This document shows, one piece after another, positions 32,937 through 40,585 of a DNA stretch of 44,897 bases (its first letter is position 1; each line of letters begins with the position of its first letter). Under the pieces are notes generated by a model. The model ran no database searches. It saw only the letters and a list, made by a program, of their open reading frames with translations, and had not been told where the DNA came from. This DNA is from Streptomyces sporangiiformans (GTDB taxonomy: Bacteria > Actinomycetota > Actinomycetes > Streptomycetales > Streptomycetaceae): the NCBI RefSeq assembly GCF_005768555.2, contig NZ_VCHX02000114.1, forward strand, positions 13,364 to 58,260, given 5' to 3'. The position numbers were made by a program, and so were the translations under genes.

Positions 32937-34277
32937 ATGCAGGTGCCAACGACGACATCCAGGCCCACCGATGGCGACAGCACCCACAAAGATCCCGGGC
33001 TGCGCCGTGCTCTCGTCACGAGCTCGGTGGGCAGCGCACTGGAGTACTACGACTTCGCCATCTACGGCACCGCCTCGGCCCTCGTGTTCAAGCACCTGTT
33101 CTTCCCCGGACTCGGCTCCGCGGTGGGGCTTGTGGCCATCTTCGCCACCTACGCGGTCGGTTTCGTCGCCCGCCCGCTCGGCGGCCTGTTCTTCGGATCG
33201 CTCGGCGACCGGCATGGCCGTAAGACGGTGCTCGTGGTGACCGTCGCGTTGATGGGCGGGTCCTCTTTCGCCATCGGGCTGCTGCCCACTTACCACACCG
33301 CGGGGGTGTGGAGCCCCGTCCTGCTGATGCTCCTGCGGCTGCTGCAGGGGTTCGGTGCCGGCGCCGAACAGGCCGGCGCGTCGACGCTGATGGCCGAGTA
33401 CGCGCCGCGTGCCAGACGCGGCTACTACGCGGCGTTGCCGTTCGTCGGCATCCAGGTCGGCATGCTGCTCGCCACCGCACTGTTCGTACCGCTGGCCGCG
33501 CTGGACGAGGACGTCCTGTTCGGCTGGGTGTGGCGTGTGCCGTTCCTGCTGAGCGCTGTGCTGATCGTGGTCGCGGTGTACATCCGGCTGAAGCTGGAGG
33601 AGAGCCCCGCCTTCGAACAGCTCGCGGAGAGCGGCGAGGTGAGCGAGCGTCCGCTGCGCGACCTGCTGGTCAAAAGCCGCCGCAACCTGTTCATCACCTT
33701 CGGTCTGCGGATGGCGGAGAACGGAACCTCGTACCTGTACTCCACCTTCAGCATCAGCTATGTGACCGCCGTGGTGGGTGTCTCCGGTTCGGTCGGACCT
33801 CTGGCGGTGGCCTGTGCCTCGCTCGCGGGCGTCGTCACCATCCCTCTCTTCGGCATGCTGTCGGACGGCGTGGGCCGGGTGCCGCTGTACCGCTGGGCCG
33901 CGCTCTTCCAGGCTCTGTTCGCCGTCCCCGCCTTCGCGTTGATGAGCACCGGCAGCACCGTCTTGATCTGTGTGGTCATCACAGTGGGAATCGGTGTCGC
34001 AGTGAACGGCATGCTGGGCTCCCAATGTGCCCTGCTGGCGGAGCTGTTCGGGGCACGGCACCGCTACACAGGAGTGGCCATCGGACGGGAGTTCAGCGCG
34101 ATCGTCGCGGGCGGTGTCGCTCCGCTGCTGGGCGCGACGCTGCTGCTCGCCTTCAACGACGCGTGGTGGCCGCTGGCGGCTTACGTCATCGTCCTGTCGC
34201 TGATCACGTTCTTCACGACCTTCGTCACCCCGGAGACCCGGGGCCGGGACCTCACCGATCCCGCCGACGCCCGGTAG
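32937..34277 (+). CDS. MFS transporter, metabolite:H+ symporter (MHS) family
   Basis: A 446-aa membrane protein with twelve predicted helices. Family motifs are SSVGSALEYYDFAIYGTASAL in helix 1, VARPLGGLFFGSLGDRHGRKTVL (loop 2-3 signature) and LLRLLQGFGAGAEQAGASTLMAEYAP. These place it with MHS proton symporters such as KgtP, ShiA and ProP, which import organic acids. In this locus, sugar acids such as idonate, gluconate or ketogluconate are the natural guess. It is divergent from the dehydrogenase operon, and its last codons run into a minisatellite and terminator before the kinase. Confidence 0.92.
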   Translation: MQVPTTTSRPTDGDSTHKDPGLRRALVTSSVGSALEYYDFAIYGTASALVFKHLFFPGLGSAVGLVAIFATYAVGFVARPLGGLFFGSLGDRHGRKTVLVVTVALMGGSSFAIGLLPTYHTAGVWSPVLLMLLRLLQGFGAGAEQAGASTLMAEYAPRARRGYYAALPFVGIQVGMLLATALFVPLAALDEDVLFGWVWRVPFLLSAVLIVVAVYIRLKLEESPAFEQLAESGEVSERPLRDLLVKSRRNLFITFGLRMAENGTSYLYSTFSISYVTAVVGVSGSVGPLAVACASLAGVVTIPLFGMLSDGVGRVPLYRWAALFQALFAVPAFALMSTGSTVLICVVITVGIGVAVNGMLGSQCALLAELFGARHRYTGVAIGREFSAIVAGGVAPLLGATLLLAFNDAWWPLAAYVIVLSLITFFTTFVTPETRGRDLTDPADAR

Positions 34278-34362
34278 CCGACGCTCGGTTGCCTGACGCC
34301 GGAAGGCCGACGCCGGTAGCTCGACGCCGGTTGCCCGACGCCGGAAGGCCGACGGCCGAGAG
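34264..34362. repeat. GC-rich minisatellite, seven units of 13-16 bp
   Basis: Units of the form CCGACGCCGGTAG start at about 34264, 34278, 34291, 34307, 34320, 34334 and 34349. A three-unit block (ending GTTG, AAGG, GTAG) appears twice. The array begins in the last codons of the transporter gene and ends at the terminator stem. Confidence 0.75.
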
Positions 34363-34364
34363 CC

Positions 34365-34412
34365 GCCCGCCCCGCGCCCTGTGCCGTCCCTGCTCCGGGG
34401 CGCGGGGCGGGC
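34365..34412 (+). terminator. terminator after the MFS gene
   Basis: GCCCGCCCCGCGCCC (34365-34379) and GGGCGCGGGGCGGGC (34398-34412) form a perfect 15-bp, nearly pure G-C stem with an 18-base loop. It lies 88 bases after the transporter stop and 49 before the kinase start, so the kinase may have its own promoter. Confidence 0.8.
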
Positions 34413-34460
34413 ACCCATACGCATGACCGGGGCGAGAGCCCGCTTGGAACGGAGACAGTG

Positions 34461-35837
34461 ATGAGCGACATGGGCGAGGTGGTGCTCGGCATCGACCTTG
34501 GCACCACCGCGACCAAAGTGGTGGCCGTGGACGGCACGCACCGGCCGGTGTCGACCGTCGAGCGCCCTGCCCCGCTGCGTACCGCACGTGACGGCGAAGC
34601 GGTGCACGACTCCGAGGCCGTCCTGGCAGGAGTGGTCGAGGCGGTACGCGAGAGCACCGAGGCCTGTGCGCGGCAGGGACTCGCGGTGAGTGGCCTGTCC
34701 TTCAGCGCCGCCCTGCACACCCTGCTCGCGCTCGATGCCTCGGGTGAGCCACTGACCCCGGCGCTGAGCTGGGCGGACACCCGCTCGGCCGACGTGGCCC
34801 GGAGGCTGCGCGCGGACGGCGGAGTCGGTGACGCCCTGCACAGGGCGACCGGCACGCCCGTGCACCCCATGGCTCCGGTGACCAAACTCGCCTGGTTCGG
34901 CGCGCATGAGCCGGAGCTGGTCCGGCGTACGGCGGCCTGGTGCGGTCTGAAGGACTTCGTCCTGTACCGGCTGACCGGCCGCCTGGTGACCGACCTCTCC
35001 TGCGCCTCGGCCACCGGACTGATGAACATGCACACCACCACATGGCATCCGCCCGCACTGGAGATCGCCGGAGTGCGCGCCGAACGGCTTCCCGAACTCG
35101 TCCCGCCCACCGAGGTGTTGGCGCTGCGACCGGAGCCGGCCACCGCACTGGGACTGCCCGCCGGGCTGCCGGTGGTCGCGGGAGCCGGAGACGGCCCACT
35201 CGCCAACGTCGCGGTCGGTGCCACCGCCCCAGCGACCGCCGCGCTGTCCCTCGGCACCAGCGGCGCTCTCCGCGTCGTTCGCCACCGTCCCGGCGTGGAC
35301 GATCAGTGCCGGGTGTTCTGCTACTACCTCGCCGACGGGCTGTGGGTGATCGGTGGCGCGGTCAGCAACGCCGGGGTGGTCGCCCAGTGGGCAGCGGAGT
35401 CCTTCGGGGGAGCCGACGTCGCCGACGTGCTCAAGGAGGCCGCCGAGATCGAACCGGGGTCGGAGGGACTGGTCGCCTTGCCGCACCTGCTCGGTGAACG
35501 CGCCCCCTGGTGGGACCCGGACGCCCGCGGCGCCCTGATCGGGCTGCGTCGCGAACACGGCAGGGCGCACATGGCGCGCGCCATGATCGAGGGAGTCGGT
35601 CAGCAACTGGCACTGGTCCGCGCATCGTTGCACGCGGCCGGAGCACCCGTCTCGGCGATACGGGCGACGGGCGGCGCACTGCGCTCCCCGCTGTGGGCGG
35701 ACGTCGTGGCCGCCGCCCTCGACATGCCGCTGGGGATAACGGACGACGCCGCGGGCTCCGGTCTCGGCGCCGCGTTGCTCGGCCACCGCGCACTCGGCAC
35801 CCTGCCGTCGCTGACCGCCGCGCCGGTCGCGGCGTGA
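34461..35837 (+). CDS. FGGY-family carbohydrate kinase (gluconokinase/xylulokinase type), truncated by in-frame TGA
   Basis: A 458-aa kinase. The phosphate-1 motif is VLGIDLGTTATKVVAVD. Then come SWADTR (substrate contact), GLKDFVLYRLTGRLVTDLSCASATGLMN, a catalytic Asp in GAGDGPLANVAVG, LSLGTSGALRVV, and the adenosine motif AIRATGGALRSPLWADVVAAAL. GGAG precedes ATG 34461 by six bases. From context it phosphorylates gluconate to 6-phosphogluconate. The open frame ends at TGA 35835-35837, but the same frame continues with PHRTVRPDPMAARRLAAARP and TEQLYHLLRGVL. That resembles the usual FGGY C-terminal tail, so about 33 residues are cut off or reached only by readthrough. The catalytic core is complete. 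Confidence 0.88.
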   Translation: MSDMGEVVLGIDLGTTATKVVAVDGTHRPVSTVERPAPLRTARDGEAVHDSEAVLAGVVEAVRESTEACARQGLAVSGLSFSAALHTLLALDASGEPLTPALSWADTRSADVARRLRADGGVGDALHRATGTPVHPMAPVTKLAWFGAHEPELVRRTAAWCGLKDFVLYRLTGRLVTDLSCASATGLMNMHTTTWHPPALEIAGVRAERLPELVPPTEVLALRPEPATALGLPAGLPVVAGAGDGPLANVAVGATAPATAALSLGTSGALRVVRHRPGVDDQCRVFCYYLADGLWVIGGAVSNAGVVAQWAAESFGGADVADVLKEAAEIEPGSEGLVALPHLLGERAPWWDPDARGALIGLRREHGRAHMARAMIEGVGQQLALVRASLHAAGAPVSAIRATGGALRSPLWADVVAAALDMPLGITDDAAGSGLGAALLGHRALGTLPSLTAAPVAA

Positions 35838-35939
35838 CCCCACCGCACCGTGCGTCCCGACCCGATGGCCGCCCGCCGGCTGGCGGCCGCCCGGCCGCTG
35901 ACGGAGCAGCTGTACCACTTGCTGCGCGGCGTGCTCTGA
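35838..35939 (+). other. in-frame continuation of the FGGY kinase after its TGA
   Basis: Directly after the TGA (context TGA-C, a leaky stop context) the same frame stays open for 33 codons to a second TGA at 35937-35939. It encodes an RPDP motif and an LTEQLYHLL helix, as expected of FGGY kinase C-termini. It is either a recent nonsense mutation, a sequencing error, or readthrough. From here to 36104 I see no further supported feature. Confidence 0.55.
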
Positions 35940-36104
35940 CGAATTCGGGCGGAACTTCACCATCACGTTGGGCCGTGACTACGCCCTCCAACGACCCGGC
36001 CGTGCCCGTGCCCGTGCCCGCGCCCGTGAGTCTCCTGCTGCCGGAGGGCCAGGAGTTCTCCGCGCGGTACACAGTCCGGAACGGCCGGGTGTGGGGGCGG
36101 CTGG

Positions 36105-36790
36105 TCAGGCGAGACCGACGAGGTCGCGGTACTCCTCGTCCCACAAGTCCTCGTCCGCGTCCGGCAGCAGCAGGACGCGGTCGGGCCGCAGGGCGTCGAT
36201 GGCGCCCTCGTCGTGGGTGACCATCACGATGGCGCCGGGGTAGGAGCCGACTGCGGCCAGGACCTCGTCGCGGGAGGCGGGGTCGAGGTTGTTGGTCGGC
36301 TCGTCCAGCAGCAGCACGTTCGCACCGGAGTGGACGAGCCCGGCGAGGGCCAGGCGGGTCTTCTCCCCGTCGGACAGCACCCCGGCCGTTTTGTCGGCGT
36401 CGTCGCCGGAGAACAGGAAAGCGCCCAGGACGCGCCGCACTTCGCCGTCGGTCAGGTACGGGGCCGCGTCAGCCAGGTTCTGCCGGACAGTGTGGTCCCG
36501 GACGAGGGTGTCGTGTTCCTGGGCGAAGTAGCCCAGCCGCAGTCCGTGTCCGTGCACGACCCGGCCGCTGTCGGGTTGTTGCTCGCCGGCCAGGATGCGC
36601 AGCAGGGTGGTCTTGCCGGAGCCGTTGAGGCCGAGGATCACCACGCGGCTGCCGCGGTCCACGGCGAGGTCCACTCCGGTGAGGACCTGGTGGGTGCCGT
36701 AGGACTTTTCAGGCTGATCGCGCCCAGCGGCATCCGTCCACACGGTTCCGGCTCGGGCAGCCGGATTTTCGCGAGGGCCTCGTCGACGAT
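36105..36790 (-). pseudogene. ABC-F ATPase, C-terminal half only, frameshifted
   Basis: The open part (212 codons, 36105-36743) is the second ATPase domain of an ABC-F protein. It has KSYGTHQVLTGVDLAVDRGS, Walker A GLNGSGKTT, signature LSDGEKTRLALAGL and Walker B VLLLDEPTNNLDP, and it ends DLWDEEYRDLVGLA. Full ABC-F proteins have about 530 residues and two such domains. Upstream the homology continues as DEALAKIRLPEPEPCGRMPL then GAISLK in another frame; one extra A in the AAAA run near 36709 would restore it. Beyond about 36790 the similarity stops, so the first domain is gone. The 36791-37068 stretch holds nothing I recognise. Complete members protect ribosomes from antibiotics; this copy should be inactive. 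Confidence 0.8.
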
Positions 36791-37068
36791 CGCTTGGTGC
36801 GGAAGTCAGTGGTGATGCCGAAGGCGACGGGTCGGCGGCCGAGGTGGGGTACGAGGTGCTGTGTCGACGCCATCACCGCATACGGATGACGAGTTCCGCG
36901 TCGAGGAAGGCTGCGCCGGCGAGCGGAGCGAACACGCCTGGGTAGCAATGAGGTCGGCTTCCGCCTGTCGCGGTGTCGCCGGAGAAATGACATCAGCCAC
37001 TGGCCGATCTGCGCCCTTACCGATGTCCACAGAGCTGCTGAGACTGCTGCTCAGGACACGGGGAGGGC

Positions 37069-37500
37069 TTGGGTGGCGGCACGGAATCGACGTCGGTCGC
37101 ACGGAAGCGCCGCGAGCAGCGACTCAAGGCGGGCTTGATCGGCGGTGTGGGCTGCCTCGTCCCGCTGGTCATCTTCTGGCAGATGATCTGGCCGTACCTC
37201 GTCGGTGGCCTCGTTCTCGTCGGGGGTGCCGTCTGCGGGTGGTGGCTGTGGCGTACGAATCGACTGGTCAAGGGACGTGATCACCAGTGGCGGCAGGAGG
37301 AGGCCCTCAAGGCCGGCCACCGGTCCCTGACCGAGGTGGACGCGATGTCGGGAGGCGAGTTCGAGGACTTCGTCGTGGATCTGTGCCGACGCGATGGATG
37401 TACCGAAGTTCGCCGGGTGGGTGGCTCGCACGACGATGGCGCGGATGTGTTGGGGTGTTTGCCGGACGGTCGGGCAGCTCGTCGAGGCCGGCGTCACTGA
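37069..37500 (+). pseudogene. truncated Mrr-type restriction-endonuclease-like membrane protein
   Basis: The frame begins with a basic segment and two hydrophobic helices (GLIGGVGCLVPLVIFWQMIW and LVGGLVLVGGAVCGWWLW). It continues with an Mrr-cat nuclease domain: EVDAMSGGEFEDFVVDLCRRDG and VRRVGGSHDDGADVLG. After LPDGR, near 37475, the expected VVQCK strand carrying the catalytic QxK is missing and the frame ends in unrelated Arg-rich residues. In intact relatives about 80 more residues follow. The domain has its Glu and Asp but not the last catalytic pair, so it should be inactive. The sequence beyond the break belongs to another gene fragment. Confidence 0.72.
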
Positions 37501-37742
37501 GGTGTTCATGGAGCACATCAACCTCAAGCGGTACATCCGCGAGCGCATGGACCAGGTCCTCGCCGACGAACCCGACGAGGTACGCGAGGCGTACGTACAG
37601 GCCCGCACCGAGGAACACCGCGAACAGCTCGACGCGATCGTGGCAGGCCTGCTGGCCAAGCACGGGCTGGCTGCGCTTCGACGAGGTCGTCCACCACGAC
37701 GACAACGACGCCCTGCGGCAGAGGCTGGCCGGCTCGGCGTGA
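37478..37742 (+). pseudogene. fragment of an unknown gene joined to the Mrr remnant
   Basis: From about 37478 a new coding-like segment starts without its own start region: VEAGVTEVFMEHINLKRYIR, then MDQVLADEPDEVREAYVQAR and REQLDAIVAGLLAKHG. A one-base shift near 37671 leads into WLRFDEVVHHDDNDALRQRL and a TGA at 37740-37742. Both parts have coding character and together read as the end of a helical protein I do not recognise. The missing beginning and the frameshift mark it as a relic. Confidence 0.55.
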
Positions 37743-37764
37743 GCGCGTCGCACCGGCGGCAGTG

Positions 37765-38100
37765 TCAGGTGATGGCGTCGGGCTCGGGGTCGGGGACCGC
37801 CTGAGCCCAGGCGCCCATGGCGTTGAGGACGTCGCGCAGCCCCTCGCCGAGGGGGGTGAGCTGGTATTCGACGCGGGGTGGGATCTCCGCGTAGGCAGTG
37901 CGGATGACGATGCCGTGGGTCTCGAACTGGCGCAGCCTGCTGGTCAGCGTGTGCGGGCTGATGCCGGGCAGGGCCTCGCGCAGCTCGGTGAAGCGGTGCG
38001 GGCCGCGCAGGAGCTCGCGCACGATCAAGGTGGCCCAGGGGCCGTTGAGCAGGGCGAGGAACCGGGCGACACCGCACTCCGGGAGACAGGGGTCGGACAT
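37765..38100 (-). CDS. HxlR-family transcriptional regulator
   Basis: A 111-aa winged-helix protein of the HxlR (DUF24) family. It shows CGVARFLALLNGPWATLIVRELL, the recognition region GPHRFTELREALPGISPHTLTSRLRQFE, and the wing with PPRVEYQLTPLGEGL. Cys5 and Cys9 near the N-terminus match the redox-sensing cysteines of relatives such as QorR and HypR. ATG 38100 is used; an ATG six codons upstream lies inside the operator. It is divergent from an NmrA/QorB-like oxidoreductase across a 63-base gap with a strong inverted repeat, like E. coli ytfH/ytfG. It probably represses both genes and responds to quinones or electrophiles. Confidence 0.92.
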   Translation of the reverse strand: MSDPCLPECGVARFLALLNGPWATLIVRELLRGPHRFTELREALPGISPHTLTSRLRQFETHGIVIRTAYAEIPPRVEYQLTPLGEGLRDVLNAMGAWAQAVPDPEPDAIT

Positions 38101-38112
38101 TTTTTGAGAGTA

Positions 38113-38161
38113 GCCCATTAGTGCAGTTGATGTAACTGGTGCAACACATGCACTAATGGGC
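38113..38161. promoter_or_regulatory. HxlR operator: 13-bp perfect inverted repeat with nested dyad
   Basis: GCCCATTAGTGCA (38113-38125) and TGCACTAATGGGC (38149-38161) are perfect inverted repeats separated by 23 bases. Inside lies a second dyad, CAGTT-GATGT-AACTG (38124-38138). The outer arms end two bases before the oxidoreductase ATG and cover the regulator's 5' side, so binding would block both genes. Confidence 0.85.
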
Positions 38162-38163
38162 CC

Positions 38164-39006
38164 ATGACCTACGTGATTCATGGCGCCACCGGCGCCCAGG
38201 GTGCCCCCGTCGTCGCCGCTCTCGCCGCCGCGGGCAAGCCCGTGACCGCTGTGACCCGCAACGCGCACGCCGTCGTGGACGGCGCGCGCGTCGTGGCCGC
38301 TCCCTACTCCTCCGCCGTTGACCTGACCGACGCCTACCGTGGCGCCGCAGGGGTGTTCGTCCACCTGCCCGTGGCTTCGGAGGAGGACCGCCAAATCTTC
38401 GCGGGCAACATCCTCGCCGCCGTCCGTGCGGCCCGGCCGGCCCGTGTGGTGTTCTCCACCAGCGGTTTCCCGATCGATCCCGCCGTTGGCGGTGCCGCCT
38501 CGACGCTGGCTGCCGGCCTGGCCGACAGTGGCGTGTCCCATGCGGTGATCGCGCCCGAGCTGTACCTGGAGAACCTGCTCATGCCCTACGTCATGGACTC
38601 GGTCCGTGAGCGCGGTGTGCTGCCCTACGCGATCCGGGCCGACTTCCCCGTCTCCTGGGCCTCCCACCTCGACATCGCCGATGTCGCCGTCGCCTTGTTC
38701 GAACGCACGGACGTCACCGGTGCGGTCTCCGTCGGCCAGTACCCGGCGATCACCGGGCCGGATCTGGCCGAGGTGTTCGGCACCTGGCTCGGCCGGGACG
38801 TCGTCTTCGAGCCGATCACCCCGGAGGAGATGCGCACCTCGATCGCGCCCCTGATCGGGGAGGCCGCAGCCGCTGACATCGCGGGGGCCTACCAGGCGAT
38901 GAGCACCATGCCGGACCGCTCGATCGCGCCGGAGACCTCCGCCCAGAAGCTGCTGGGCGTCACTCCCCGGACCACGAGCCAGTGGCTGGCCGACATCGGC
39001 GTCTGA
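38164..39006 (+). CDS. NmrA-like NAD(P)-binding oxidoreductase (QorB/YtfG-like)
   Basis: A 280-aa atypical short-chain dehydrogenase. The cofactor motif YVIHGATGAQGAPVVAALAA (GxxGxxG) is followed by TRN, favouring NADP(H). The segment AAPYSSAVDLTDAYRGAAGVFVHLP is typical of NmrA/HSCARG proteins. The YxxxK pair is not conserved, so it may be a quinone reductase of the QorB type or a redox sensor. Pairing with a divergent HxlR regulator parallels E. coli ytfG/ytfH and supports NAD(P)H:quinone reduction. It starts two bases after the operator arm. It is intact and surrounded by decayed genes. Confidence 0.88.
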   Translation: MTYVIHGATGAQGAPVVAALAAAGKPVTAVTRNAHAVVDGARVVAAPYSSAVDLTDAYRGAAGVFVHLPVASEEDRQIFAGNILAAVRAARPARVVFSTSGFPIDPAVGGAASTLAAGLADSGVSHAVIAPELYLENLLMPYVMDSVRERGVLPYAIRADFPVSWASHLDIADVAVALFERTDVTGAVSVGQYPAITGPDLAEVFGTWLGRDVVFEPITPEEMRTSIAPLIGEAAAADIAGAYQAMSTMPDRSIAPETSAQKLLGVTPRTTSQWLADIGV

Positions 39007-39049
39007 CCGACTTCACCCCTTGCTTCTGCGTTGTTGGTTAGGGTGGCAG

Positions 39050-39706
39050 GCTGATGGCGCCCGCGCGGGCCAAGTCAGACACGACGGGGGGCTCGTTGGT
39101 GGGGAGTTGGCGTCGGCAGAAGCCGAAGGGCACGTCGACCAGCGTCAGTGGCGTTGGATCGCTTGGCCGGAGCGGGCCTGGAAGTCGGCCCGGCCCGGTT
39201 CGCGCTTGACGTGTTTGCAATCTTGCTCGGTCCAGCCGTGCGCAGCCCGTACATCTGACGACCCCGGCCATGTCGGCGGGCGGCAGCGGGCAGTTCTCGG
39301 GGGCGCGGCATCGCGGTAGCGGCGGGTGACATGGCGTCGGCCCCGACGGGAGGGGGAGGTGCATCGCATCTGCCGGATGGTCGGCGAGGTAGGGCAGGGT
39401 GCGCGGCGGGTAATGCACGCGCTCGTCGGCCCGGACGCTGGTGGCCGCGACAATGCCGTTTCCGGCCCGCCCGTCGGAGCCGACGTACTGACGGGACACA
39501 TAGGCCGTGGCGTGCCCGGACTTGTGGTCATCGAAGTCGTCCGGAAACAACGCCCCGCCGTCGTGGGGCCCGGTCGCCGGCGCGGGCATCAGCAGGTCGA
39601 TCCGCGGGTCGTCGACCGGCTCGTGGTCCCACGGGGACCGGGACATGAACCACTGCTGCGCATGGCGGACAAGAAGGTCACCGAAAGCAGGCCGGGCAGT
39701 CTTCAA
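39050..39706 (-). pseudogene. IS701-type transposase relic with deletion and frameshifts
   Basis: The N-terminal part (39706 to about 39373) contains SRSPWDHEPVDDPR, DDHKSGHATAYVSRQYVGSD and GRAGNGIVAATSVRADERVHY, as expected around the first DDE aspartate of IS701-family transposases. The C-terminal part, in another frame near 39148-39235, reads WTEQDCKHVKREPGRADFQA and RSGQAIQRH. A stop then stands where a Trp is expected, and LVDVPFGFC follows in the first frame. The region with the second Asp is deleted. I could not define terminal inverted repeats. The remainder of 39007-39864 has no other supported gene. Confidence 0.72.
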
Positions 39707-39864
39707 GAGGGCCTGGAGCAGGGGAAACAGGGAGTCGCTGATTCATGGCTGTCCACCGGTCGGATGAAGGGCAGCACCCTCGTCCTGCCTCAAGAAGTCA
39801 CGATCCGGAACACCATCTACCGATCACGGCACAGCACCGCAGGTCGACCGGACGCGGTGTGCGT

Positions 39865-40548
39865 GTGACCGGCCGGTCGGCGCCCGCGGTGCTGCCCCCG
39901 TCGCTGCGCGTGTGGCTCGGGCTGATGGCGGTCCTCGCCGCGCTGGTGGTCGTCGTGCTCGGGGTCCTGTATGCCGACGAGGGCGAGCCCGGCATGGTGG
40001 ACGCGCGGATCTGGGCGGCGGTGGACGGTATGCGGCAGCCATGGCGGAACGTCGCTCTGGCCACGGACTTCCTGGGGGAGCCCGTGGGAGCGGCGACGCT
40101 GGTCGCGGCCACCGTGACGGGCTGCCTGCTGCTTCGGCGTCCTCGCGCAGCGCTGCTCGTCGTCGTCGGCGCCGGCATGACCGTGGGGACGACAAAGCTG
40201 CTCAAGTCCCTGGTGGGACGCACCATCCATGGCGAAGACAACCTGTCCTACCCGAGCGGGCACACCGCCTTCCTCACCGCGCTCGCCCTCGTGGTGGCGC
40301 TGCTCGCGACCGGCCGGCTCGGCCTCGGTAGGACGGCGGGCACGTCACTCGTGCTCGCCGCGGCGCTGGTCGCCGGTGCCGCCATGGGCTGGGCGCAGGT
40401 CGCCCTGGGCGCGCACTACCCGACCGACGTCCTCGGCGGCTGGTGCACCGCGCTGGCGGTGATACCGGCGACCGCGTGGCTGGTCGACCGGATGGCCGAC
40501 CGGCTGGTCGATCGGATGGCCGACGCCGGTCGGCGGGAGGGGCGCTGA
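39865..40548 (+). CDS. PAP2-superfamily membrane phosphatase-like protein
   Basis: A 227-aa protein with five or six membrane segments. PAP2 motifs are recognisable but altered. Motif 1 is KSLVGRTIH, where RP is normally found at the end. Motif 2 is intact (YPSGHTAFLTAL, catalytic His). Motif 3 is AQVALGAHYPTDVLGGW, with the nucleophile His and the Asp but Gln where the usual SR has Arg. Activity on lipid or undecaprenyl pyrophosphates is plausible but not certain. GTG 39865 is chosen; upstream residues overlap relic DNA, and there is no strong ribosome site. The C-terminus contains LVDRMAD twice. A pentanucleotide repeat follows the stop. Confidence 0.8.
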   Translation: MTGRSAPAVLPPSLRVWLGLMAVLAALVVVVLGVLYADEGEPGMVDARIWAAVDGMRQPWRNVALATDFLGEPVGAATLVAATVTGCLLLRRPRAALLVVVGAGMTVGTTKLLKSLVGRTIHGEDNLSYPSGHTAFLTALALVVALLATGRLGLGRTAGTSLVLAAALVAGAAMGWAQVALGAHYPTDVLGGWCTALAVIPATAWLVDRMADRLVDRMADAGRREGR

Positions 40549-40550
40549 CG

Positions 40551-40585
40551 TCACGTCAAGTCAAGTCACGTCACGTCACGTCACG
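40551..40585. repeat. pentanucleotide microsatellite (TCACG/TCAAG)7
   Basis: Seven five-base units, TCACG or TCAAG, fill the gap between two convergent genes. The last unit includes the TGA (40581-40583 on the minus strand) of the aminotransferase gene, so changes in copy number could move its stop relative to the terminator region. Confidence 0.9.

Noticed and set aside
35862..35939. Relic of a GntR regulator suggested by LTEQLYHLLR
   Set aside because: The segment is in frame with the kinase and fits its missing C-terminal tail better.
32853..35966. 1037-codon minus-strand open frame
   Set aside because: Runs antisense through the MFS and kinase genes and the repeats between them; low-complexity Gln/Arg/Gly composition.
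35975..36220. Plus-strand frame beginning with a VPVPVPAPV tract
   Set aside because: Overlaps the end of the ABC-F relic antisense, has no ribosome site and dissolves into Arg-rich sequence; perhaps a fragment, not supportable as a gene.
36861..37280. Plus-strand frame of 139 codons before the Mrr relic
   Set aside because: Overlaps the better-supported Mrr-like frame and shows no family resemblance.
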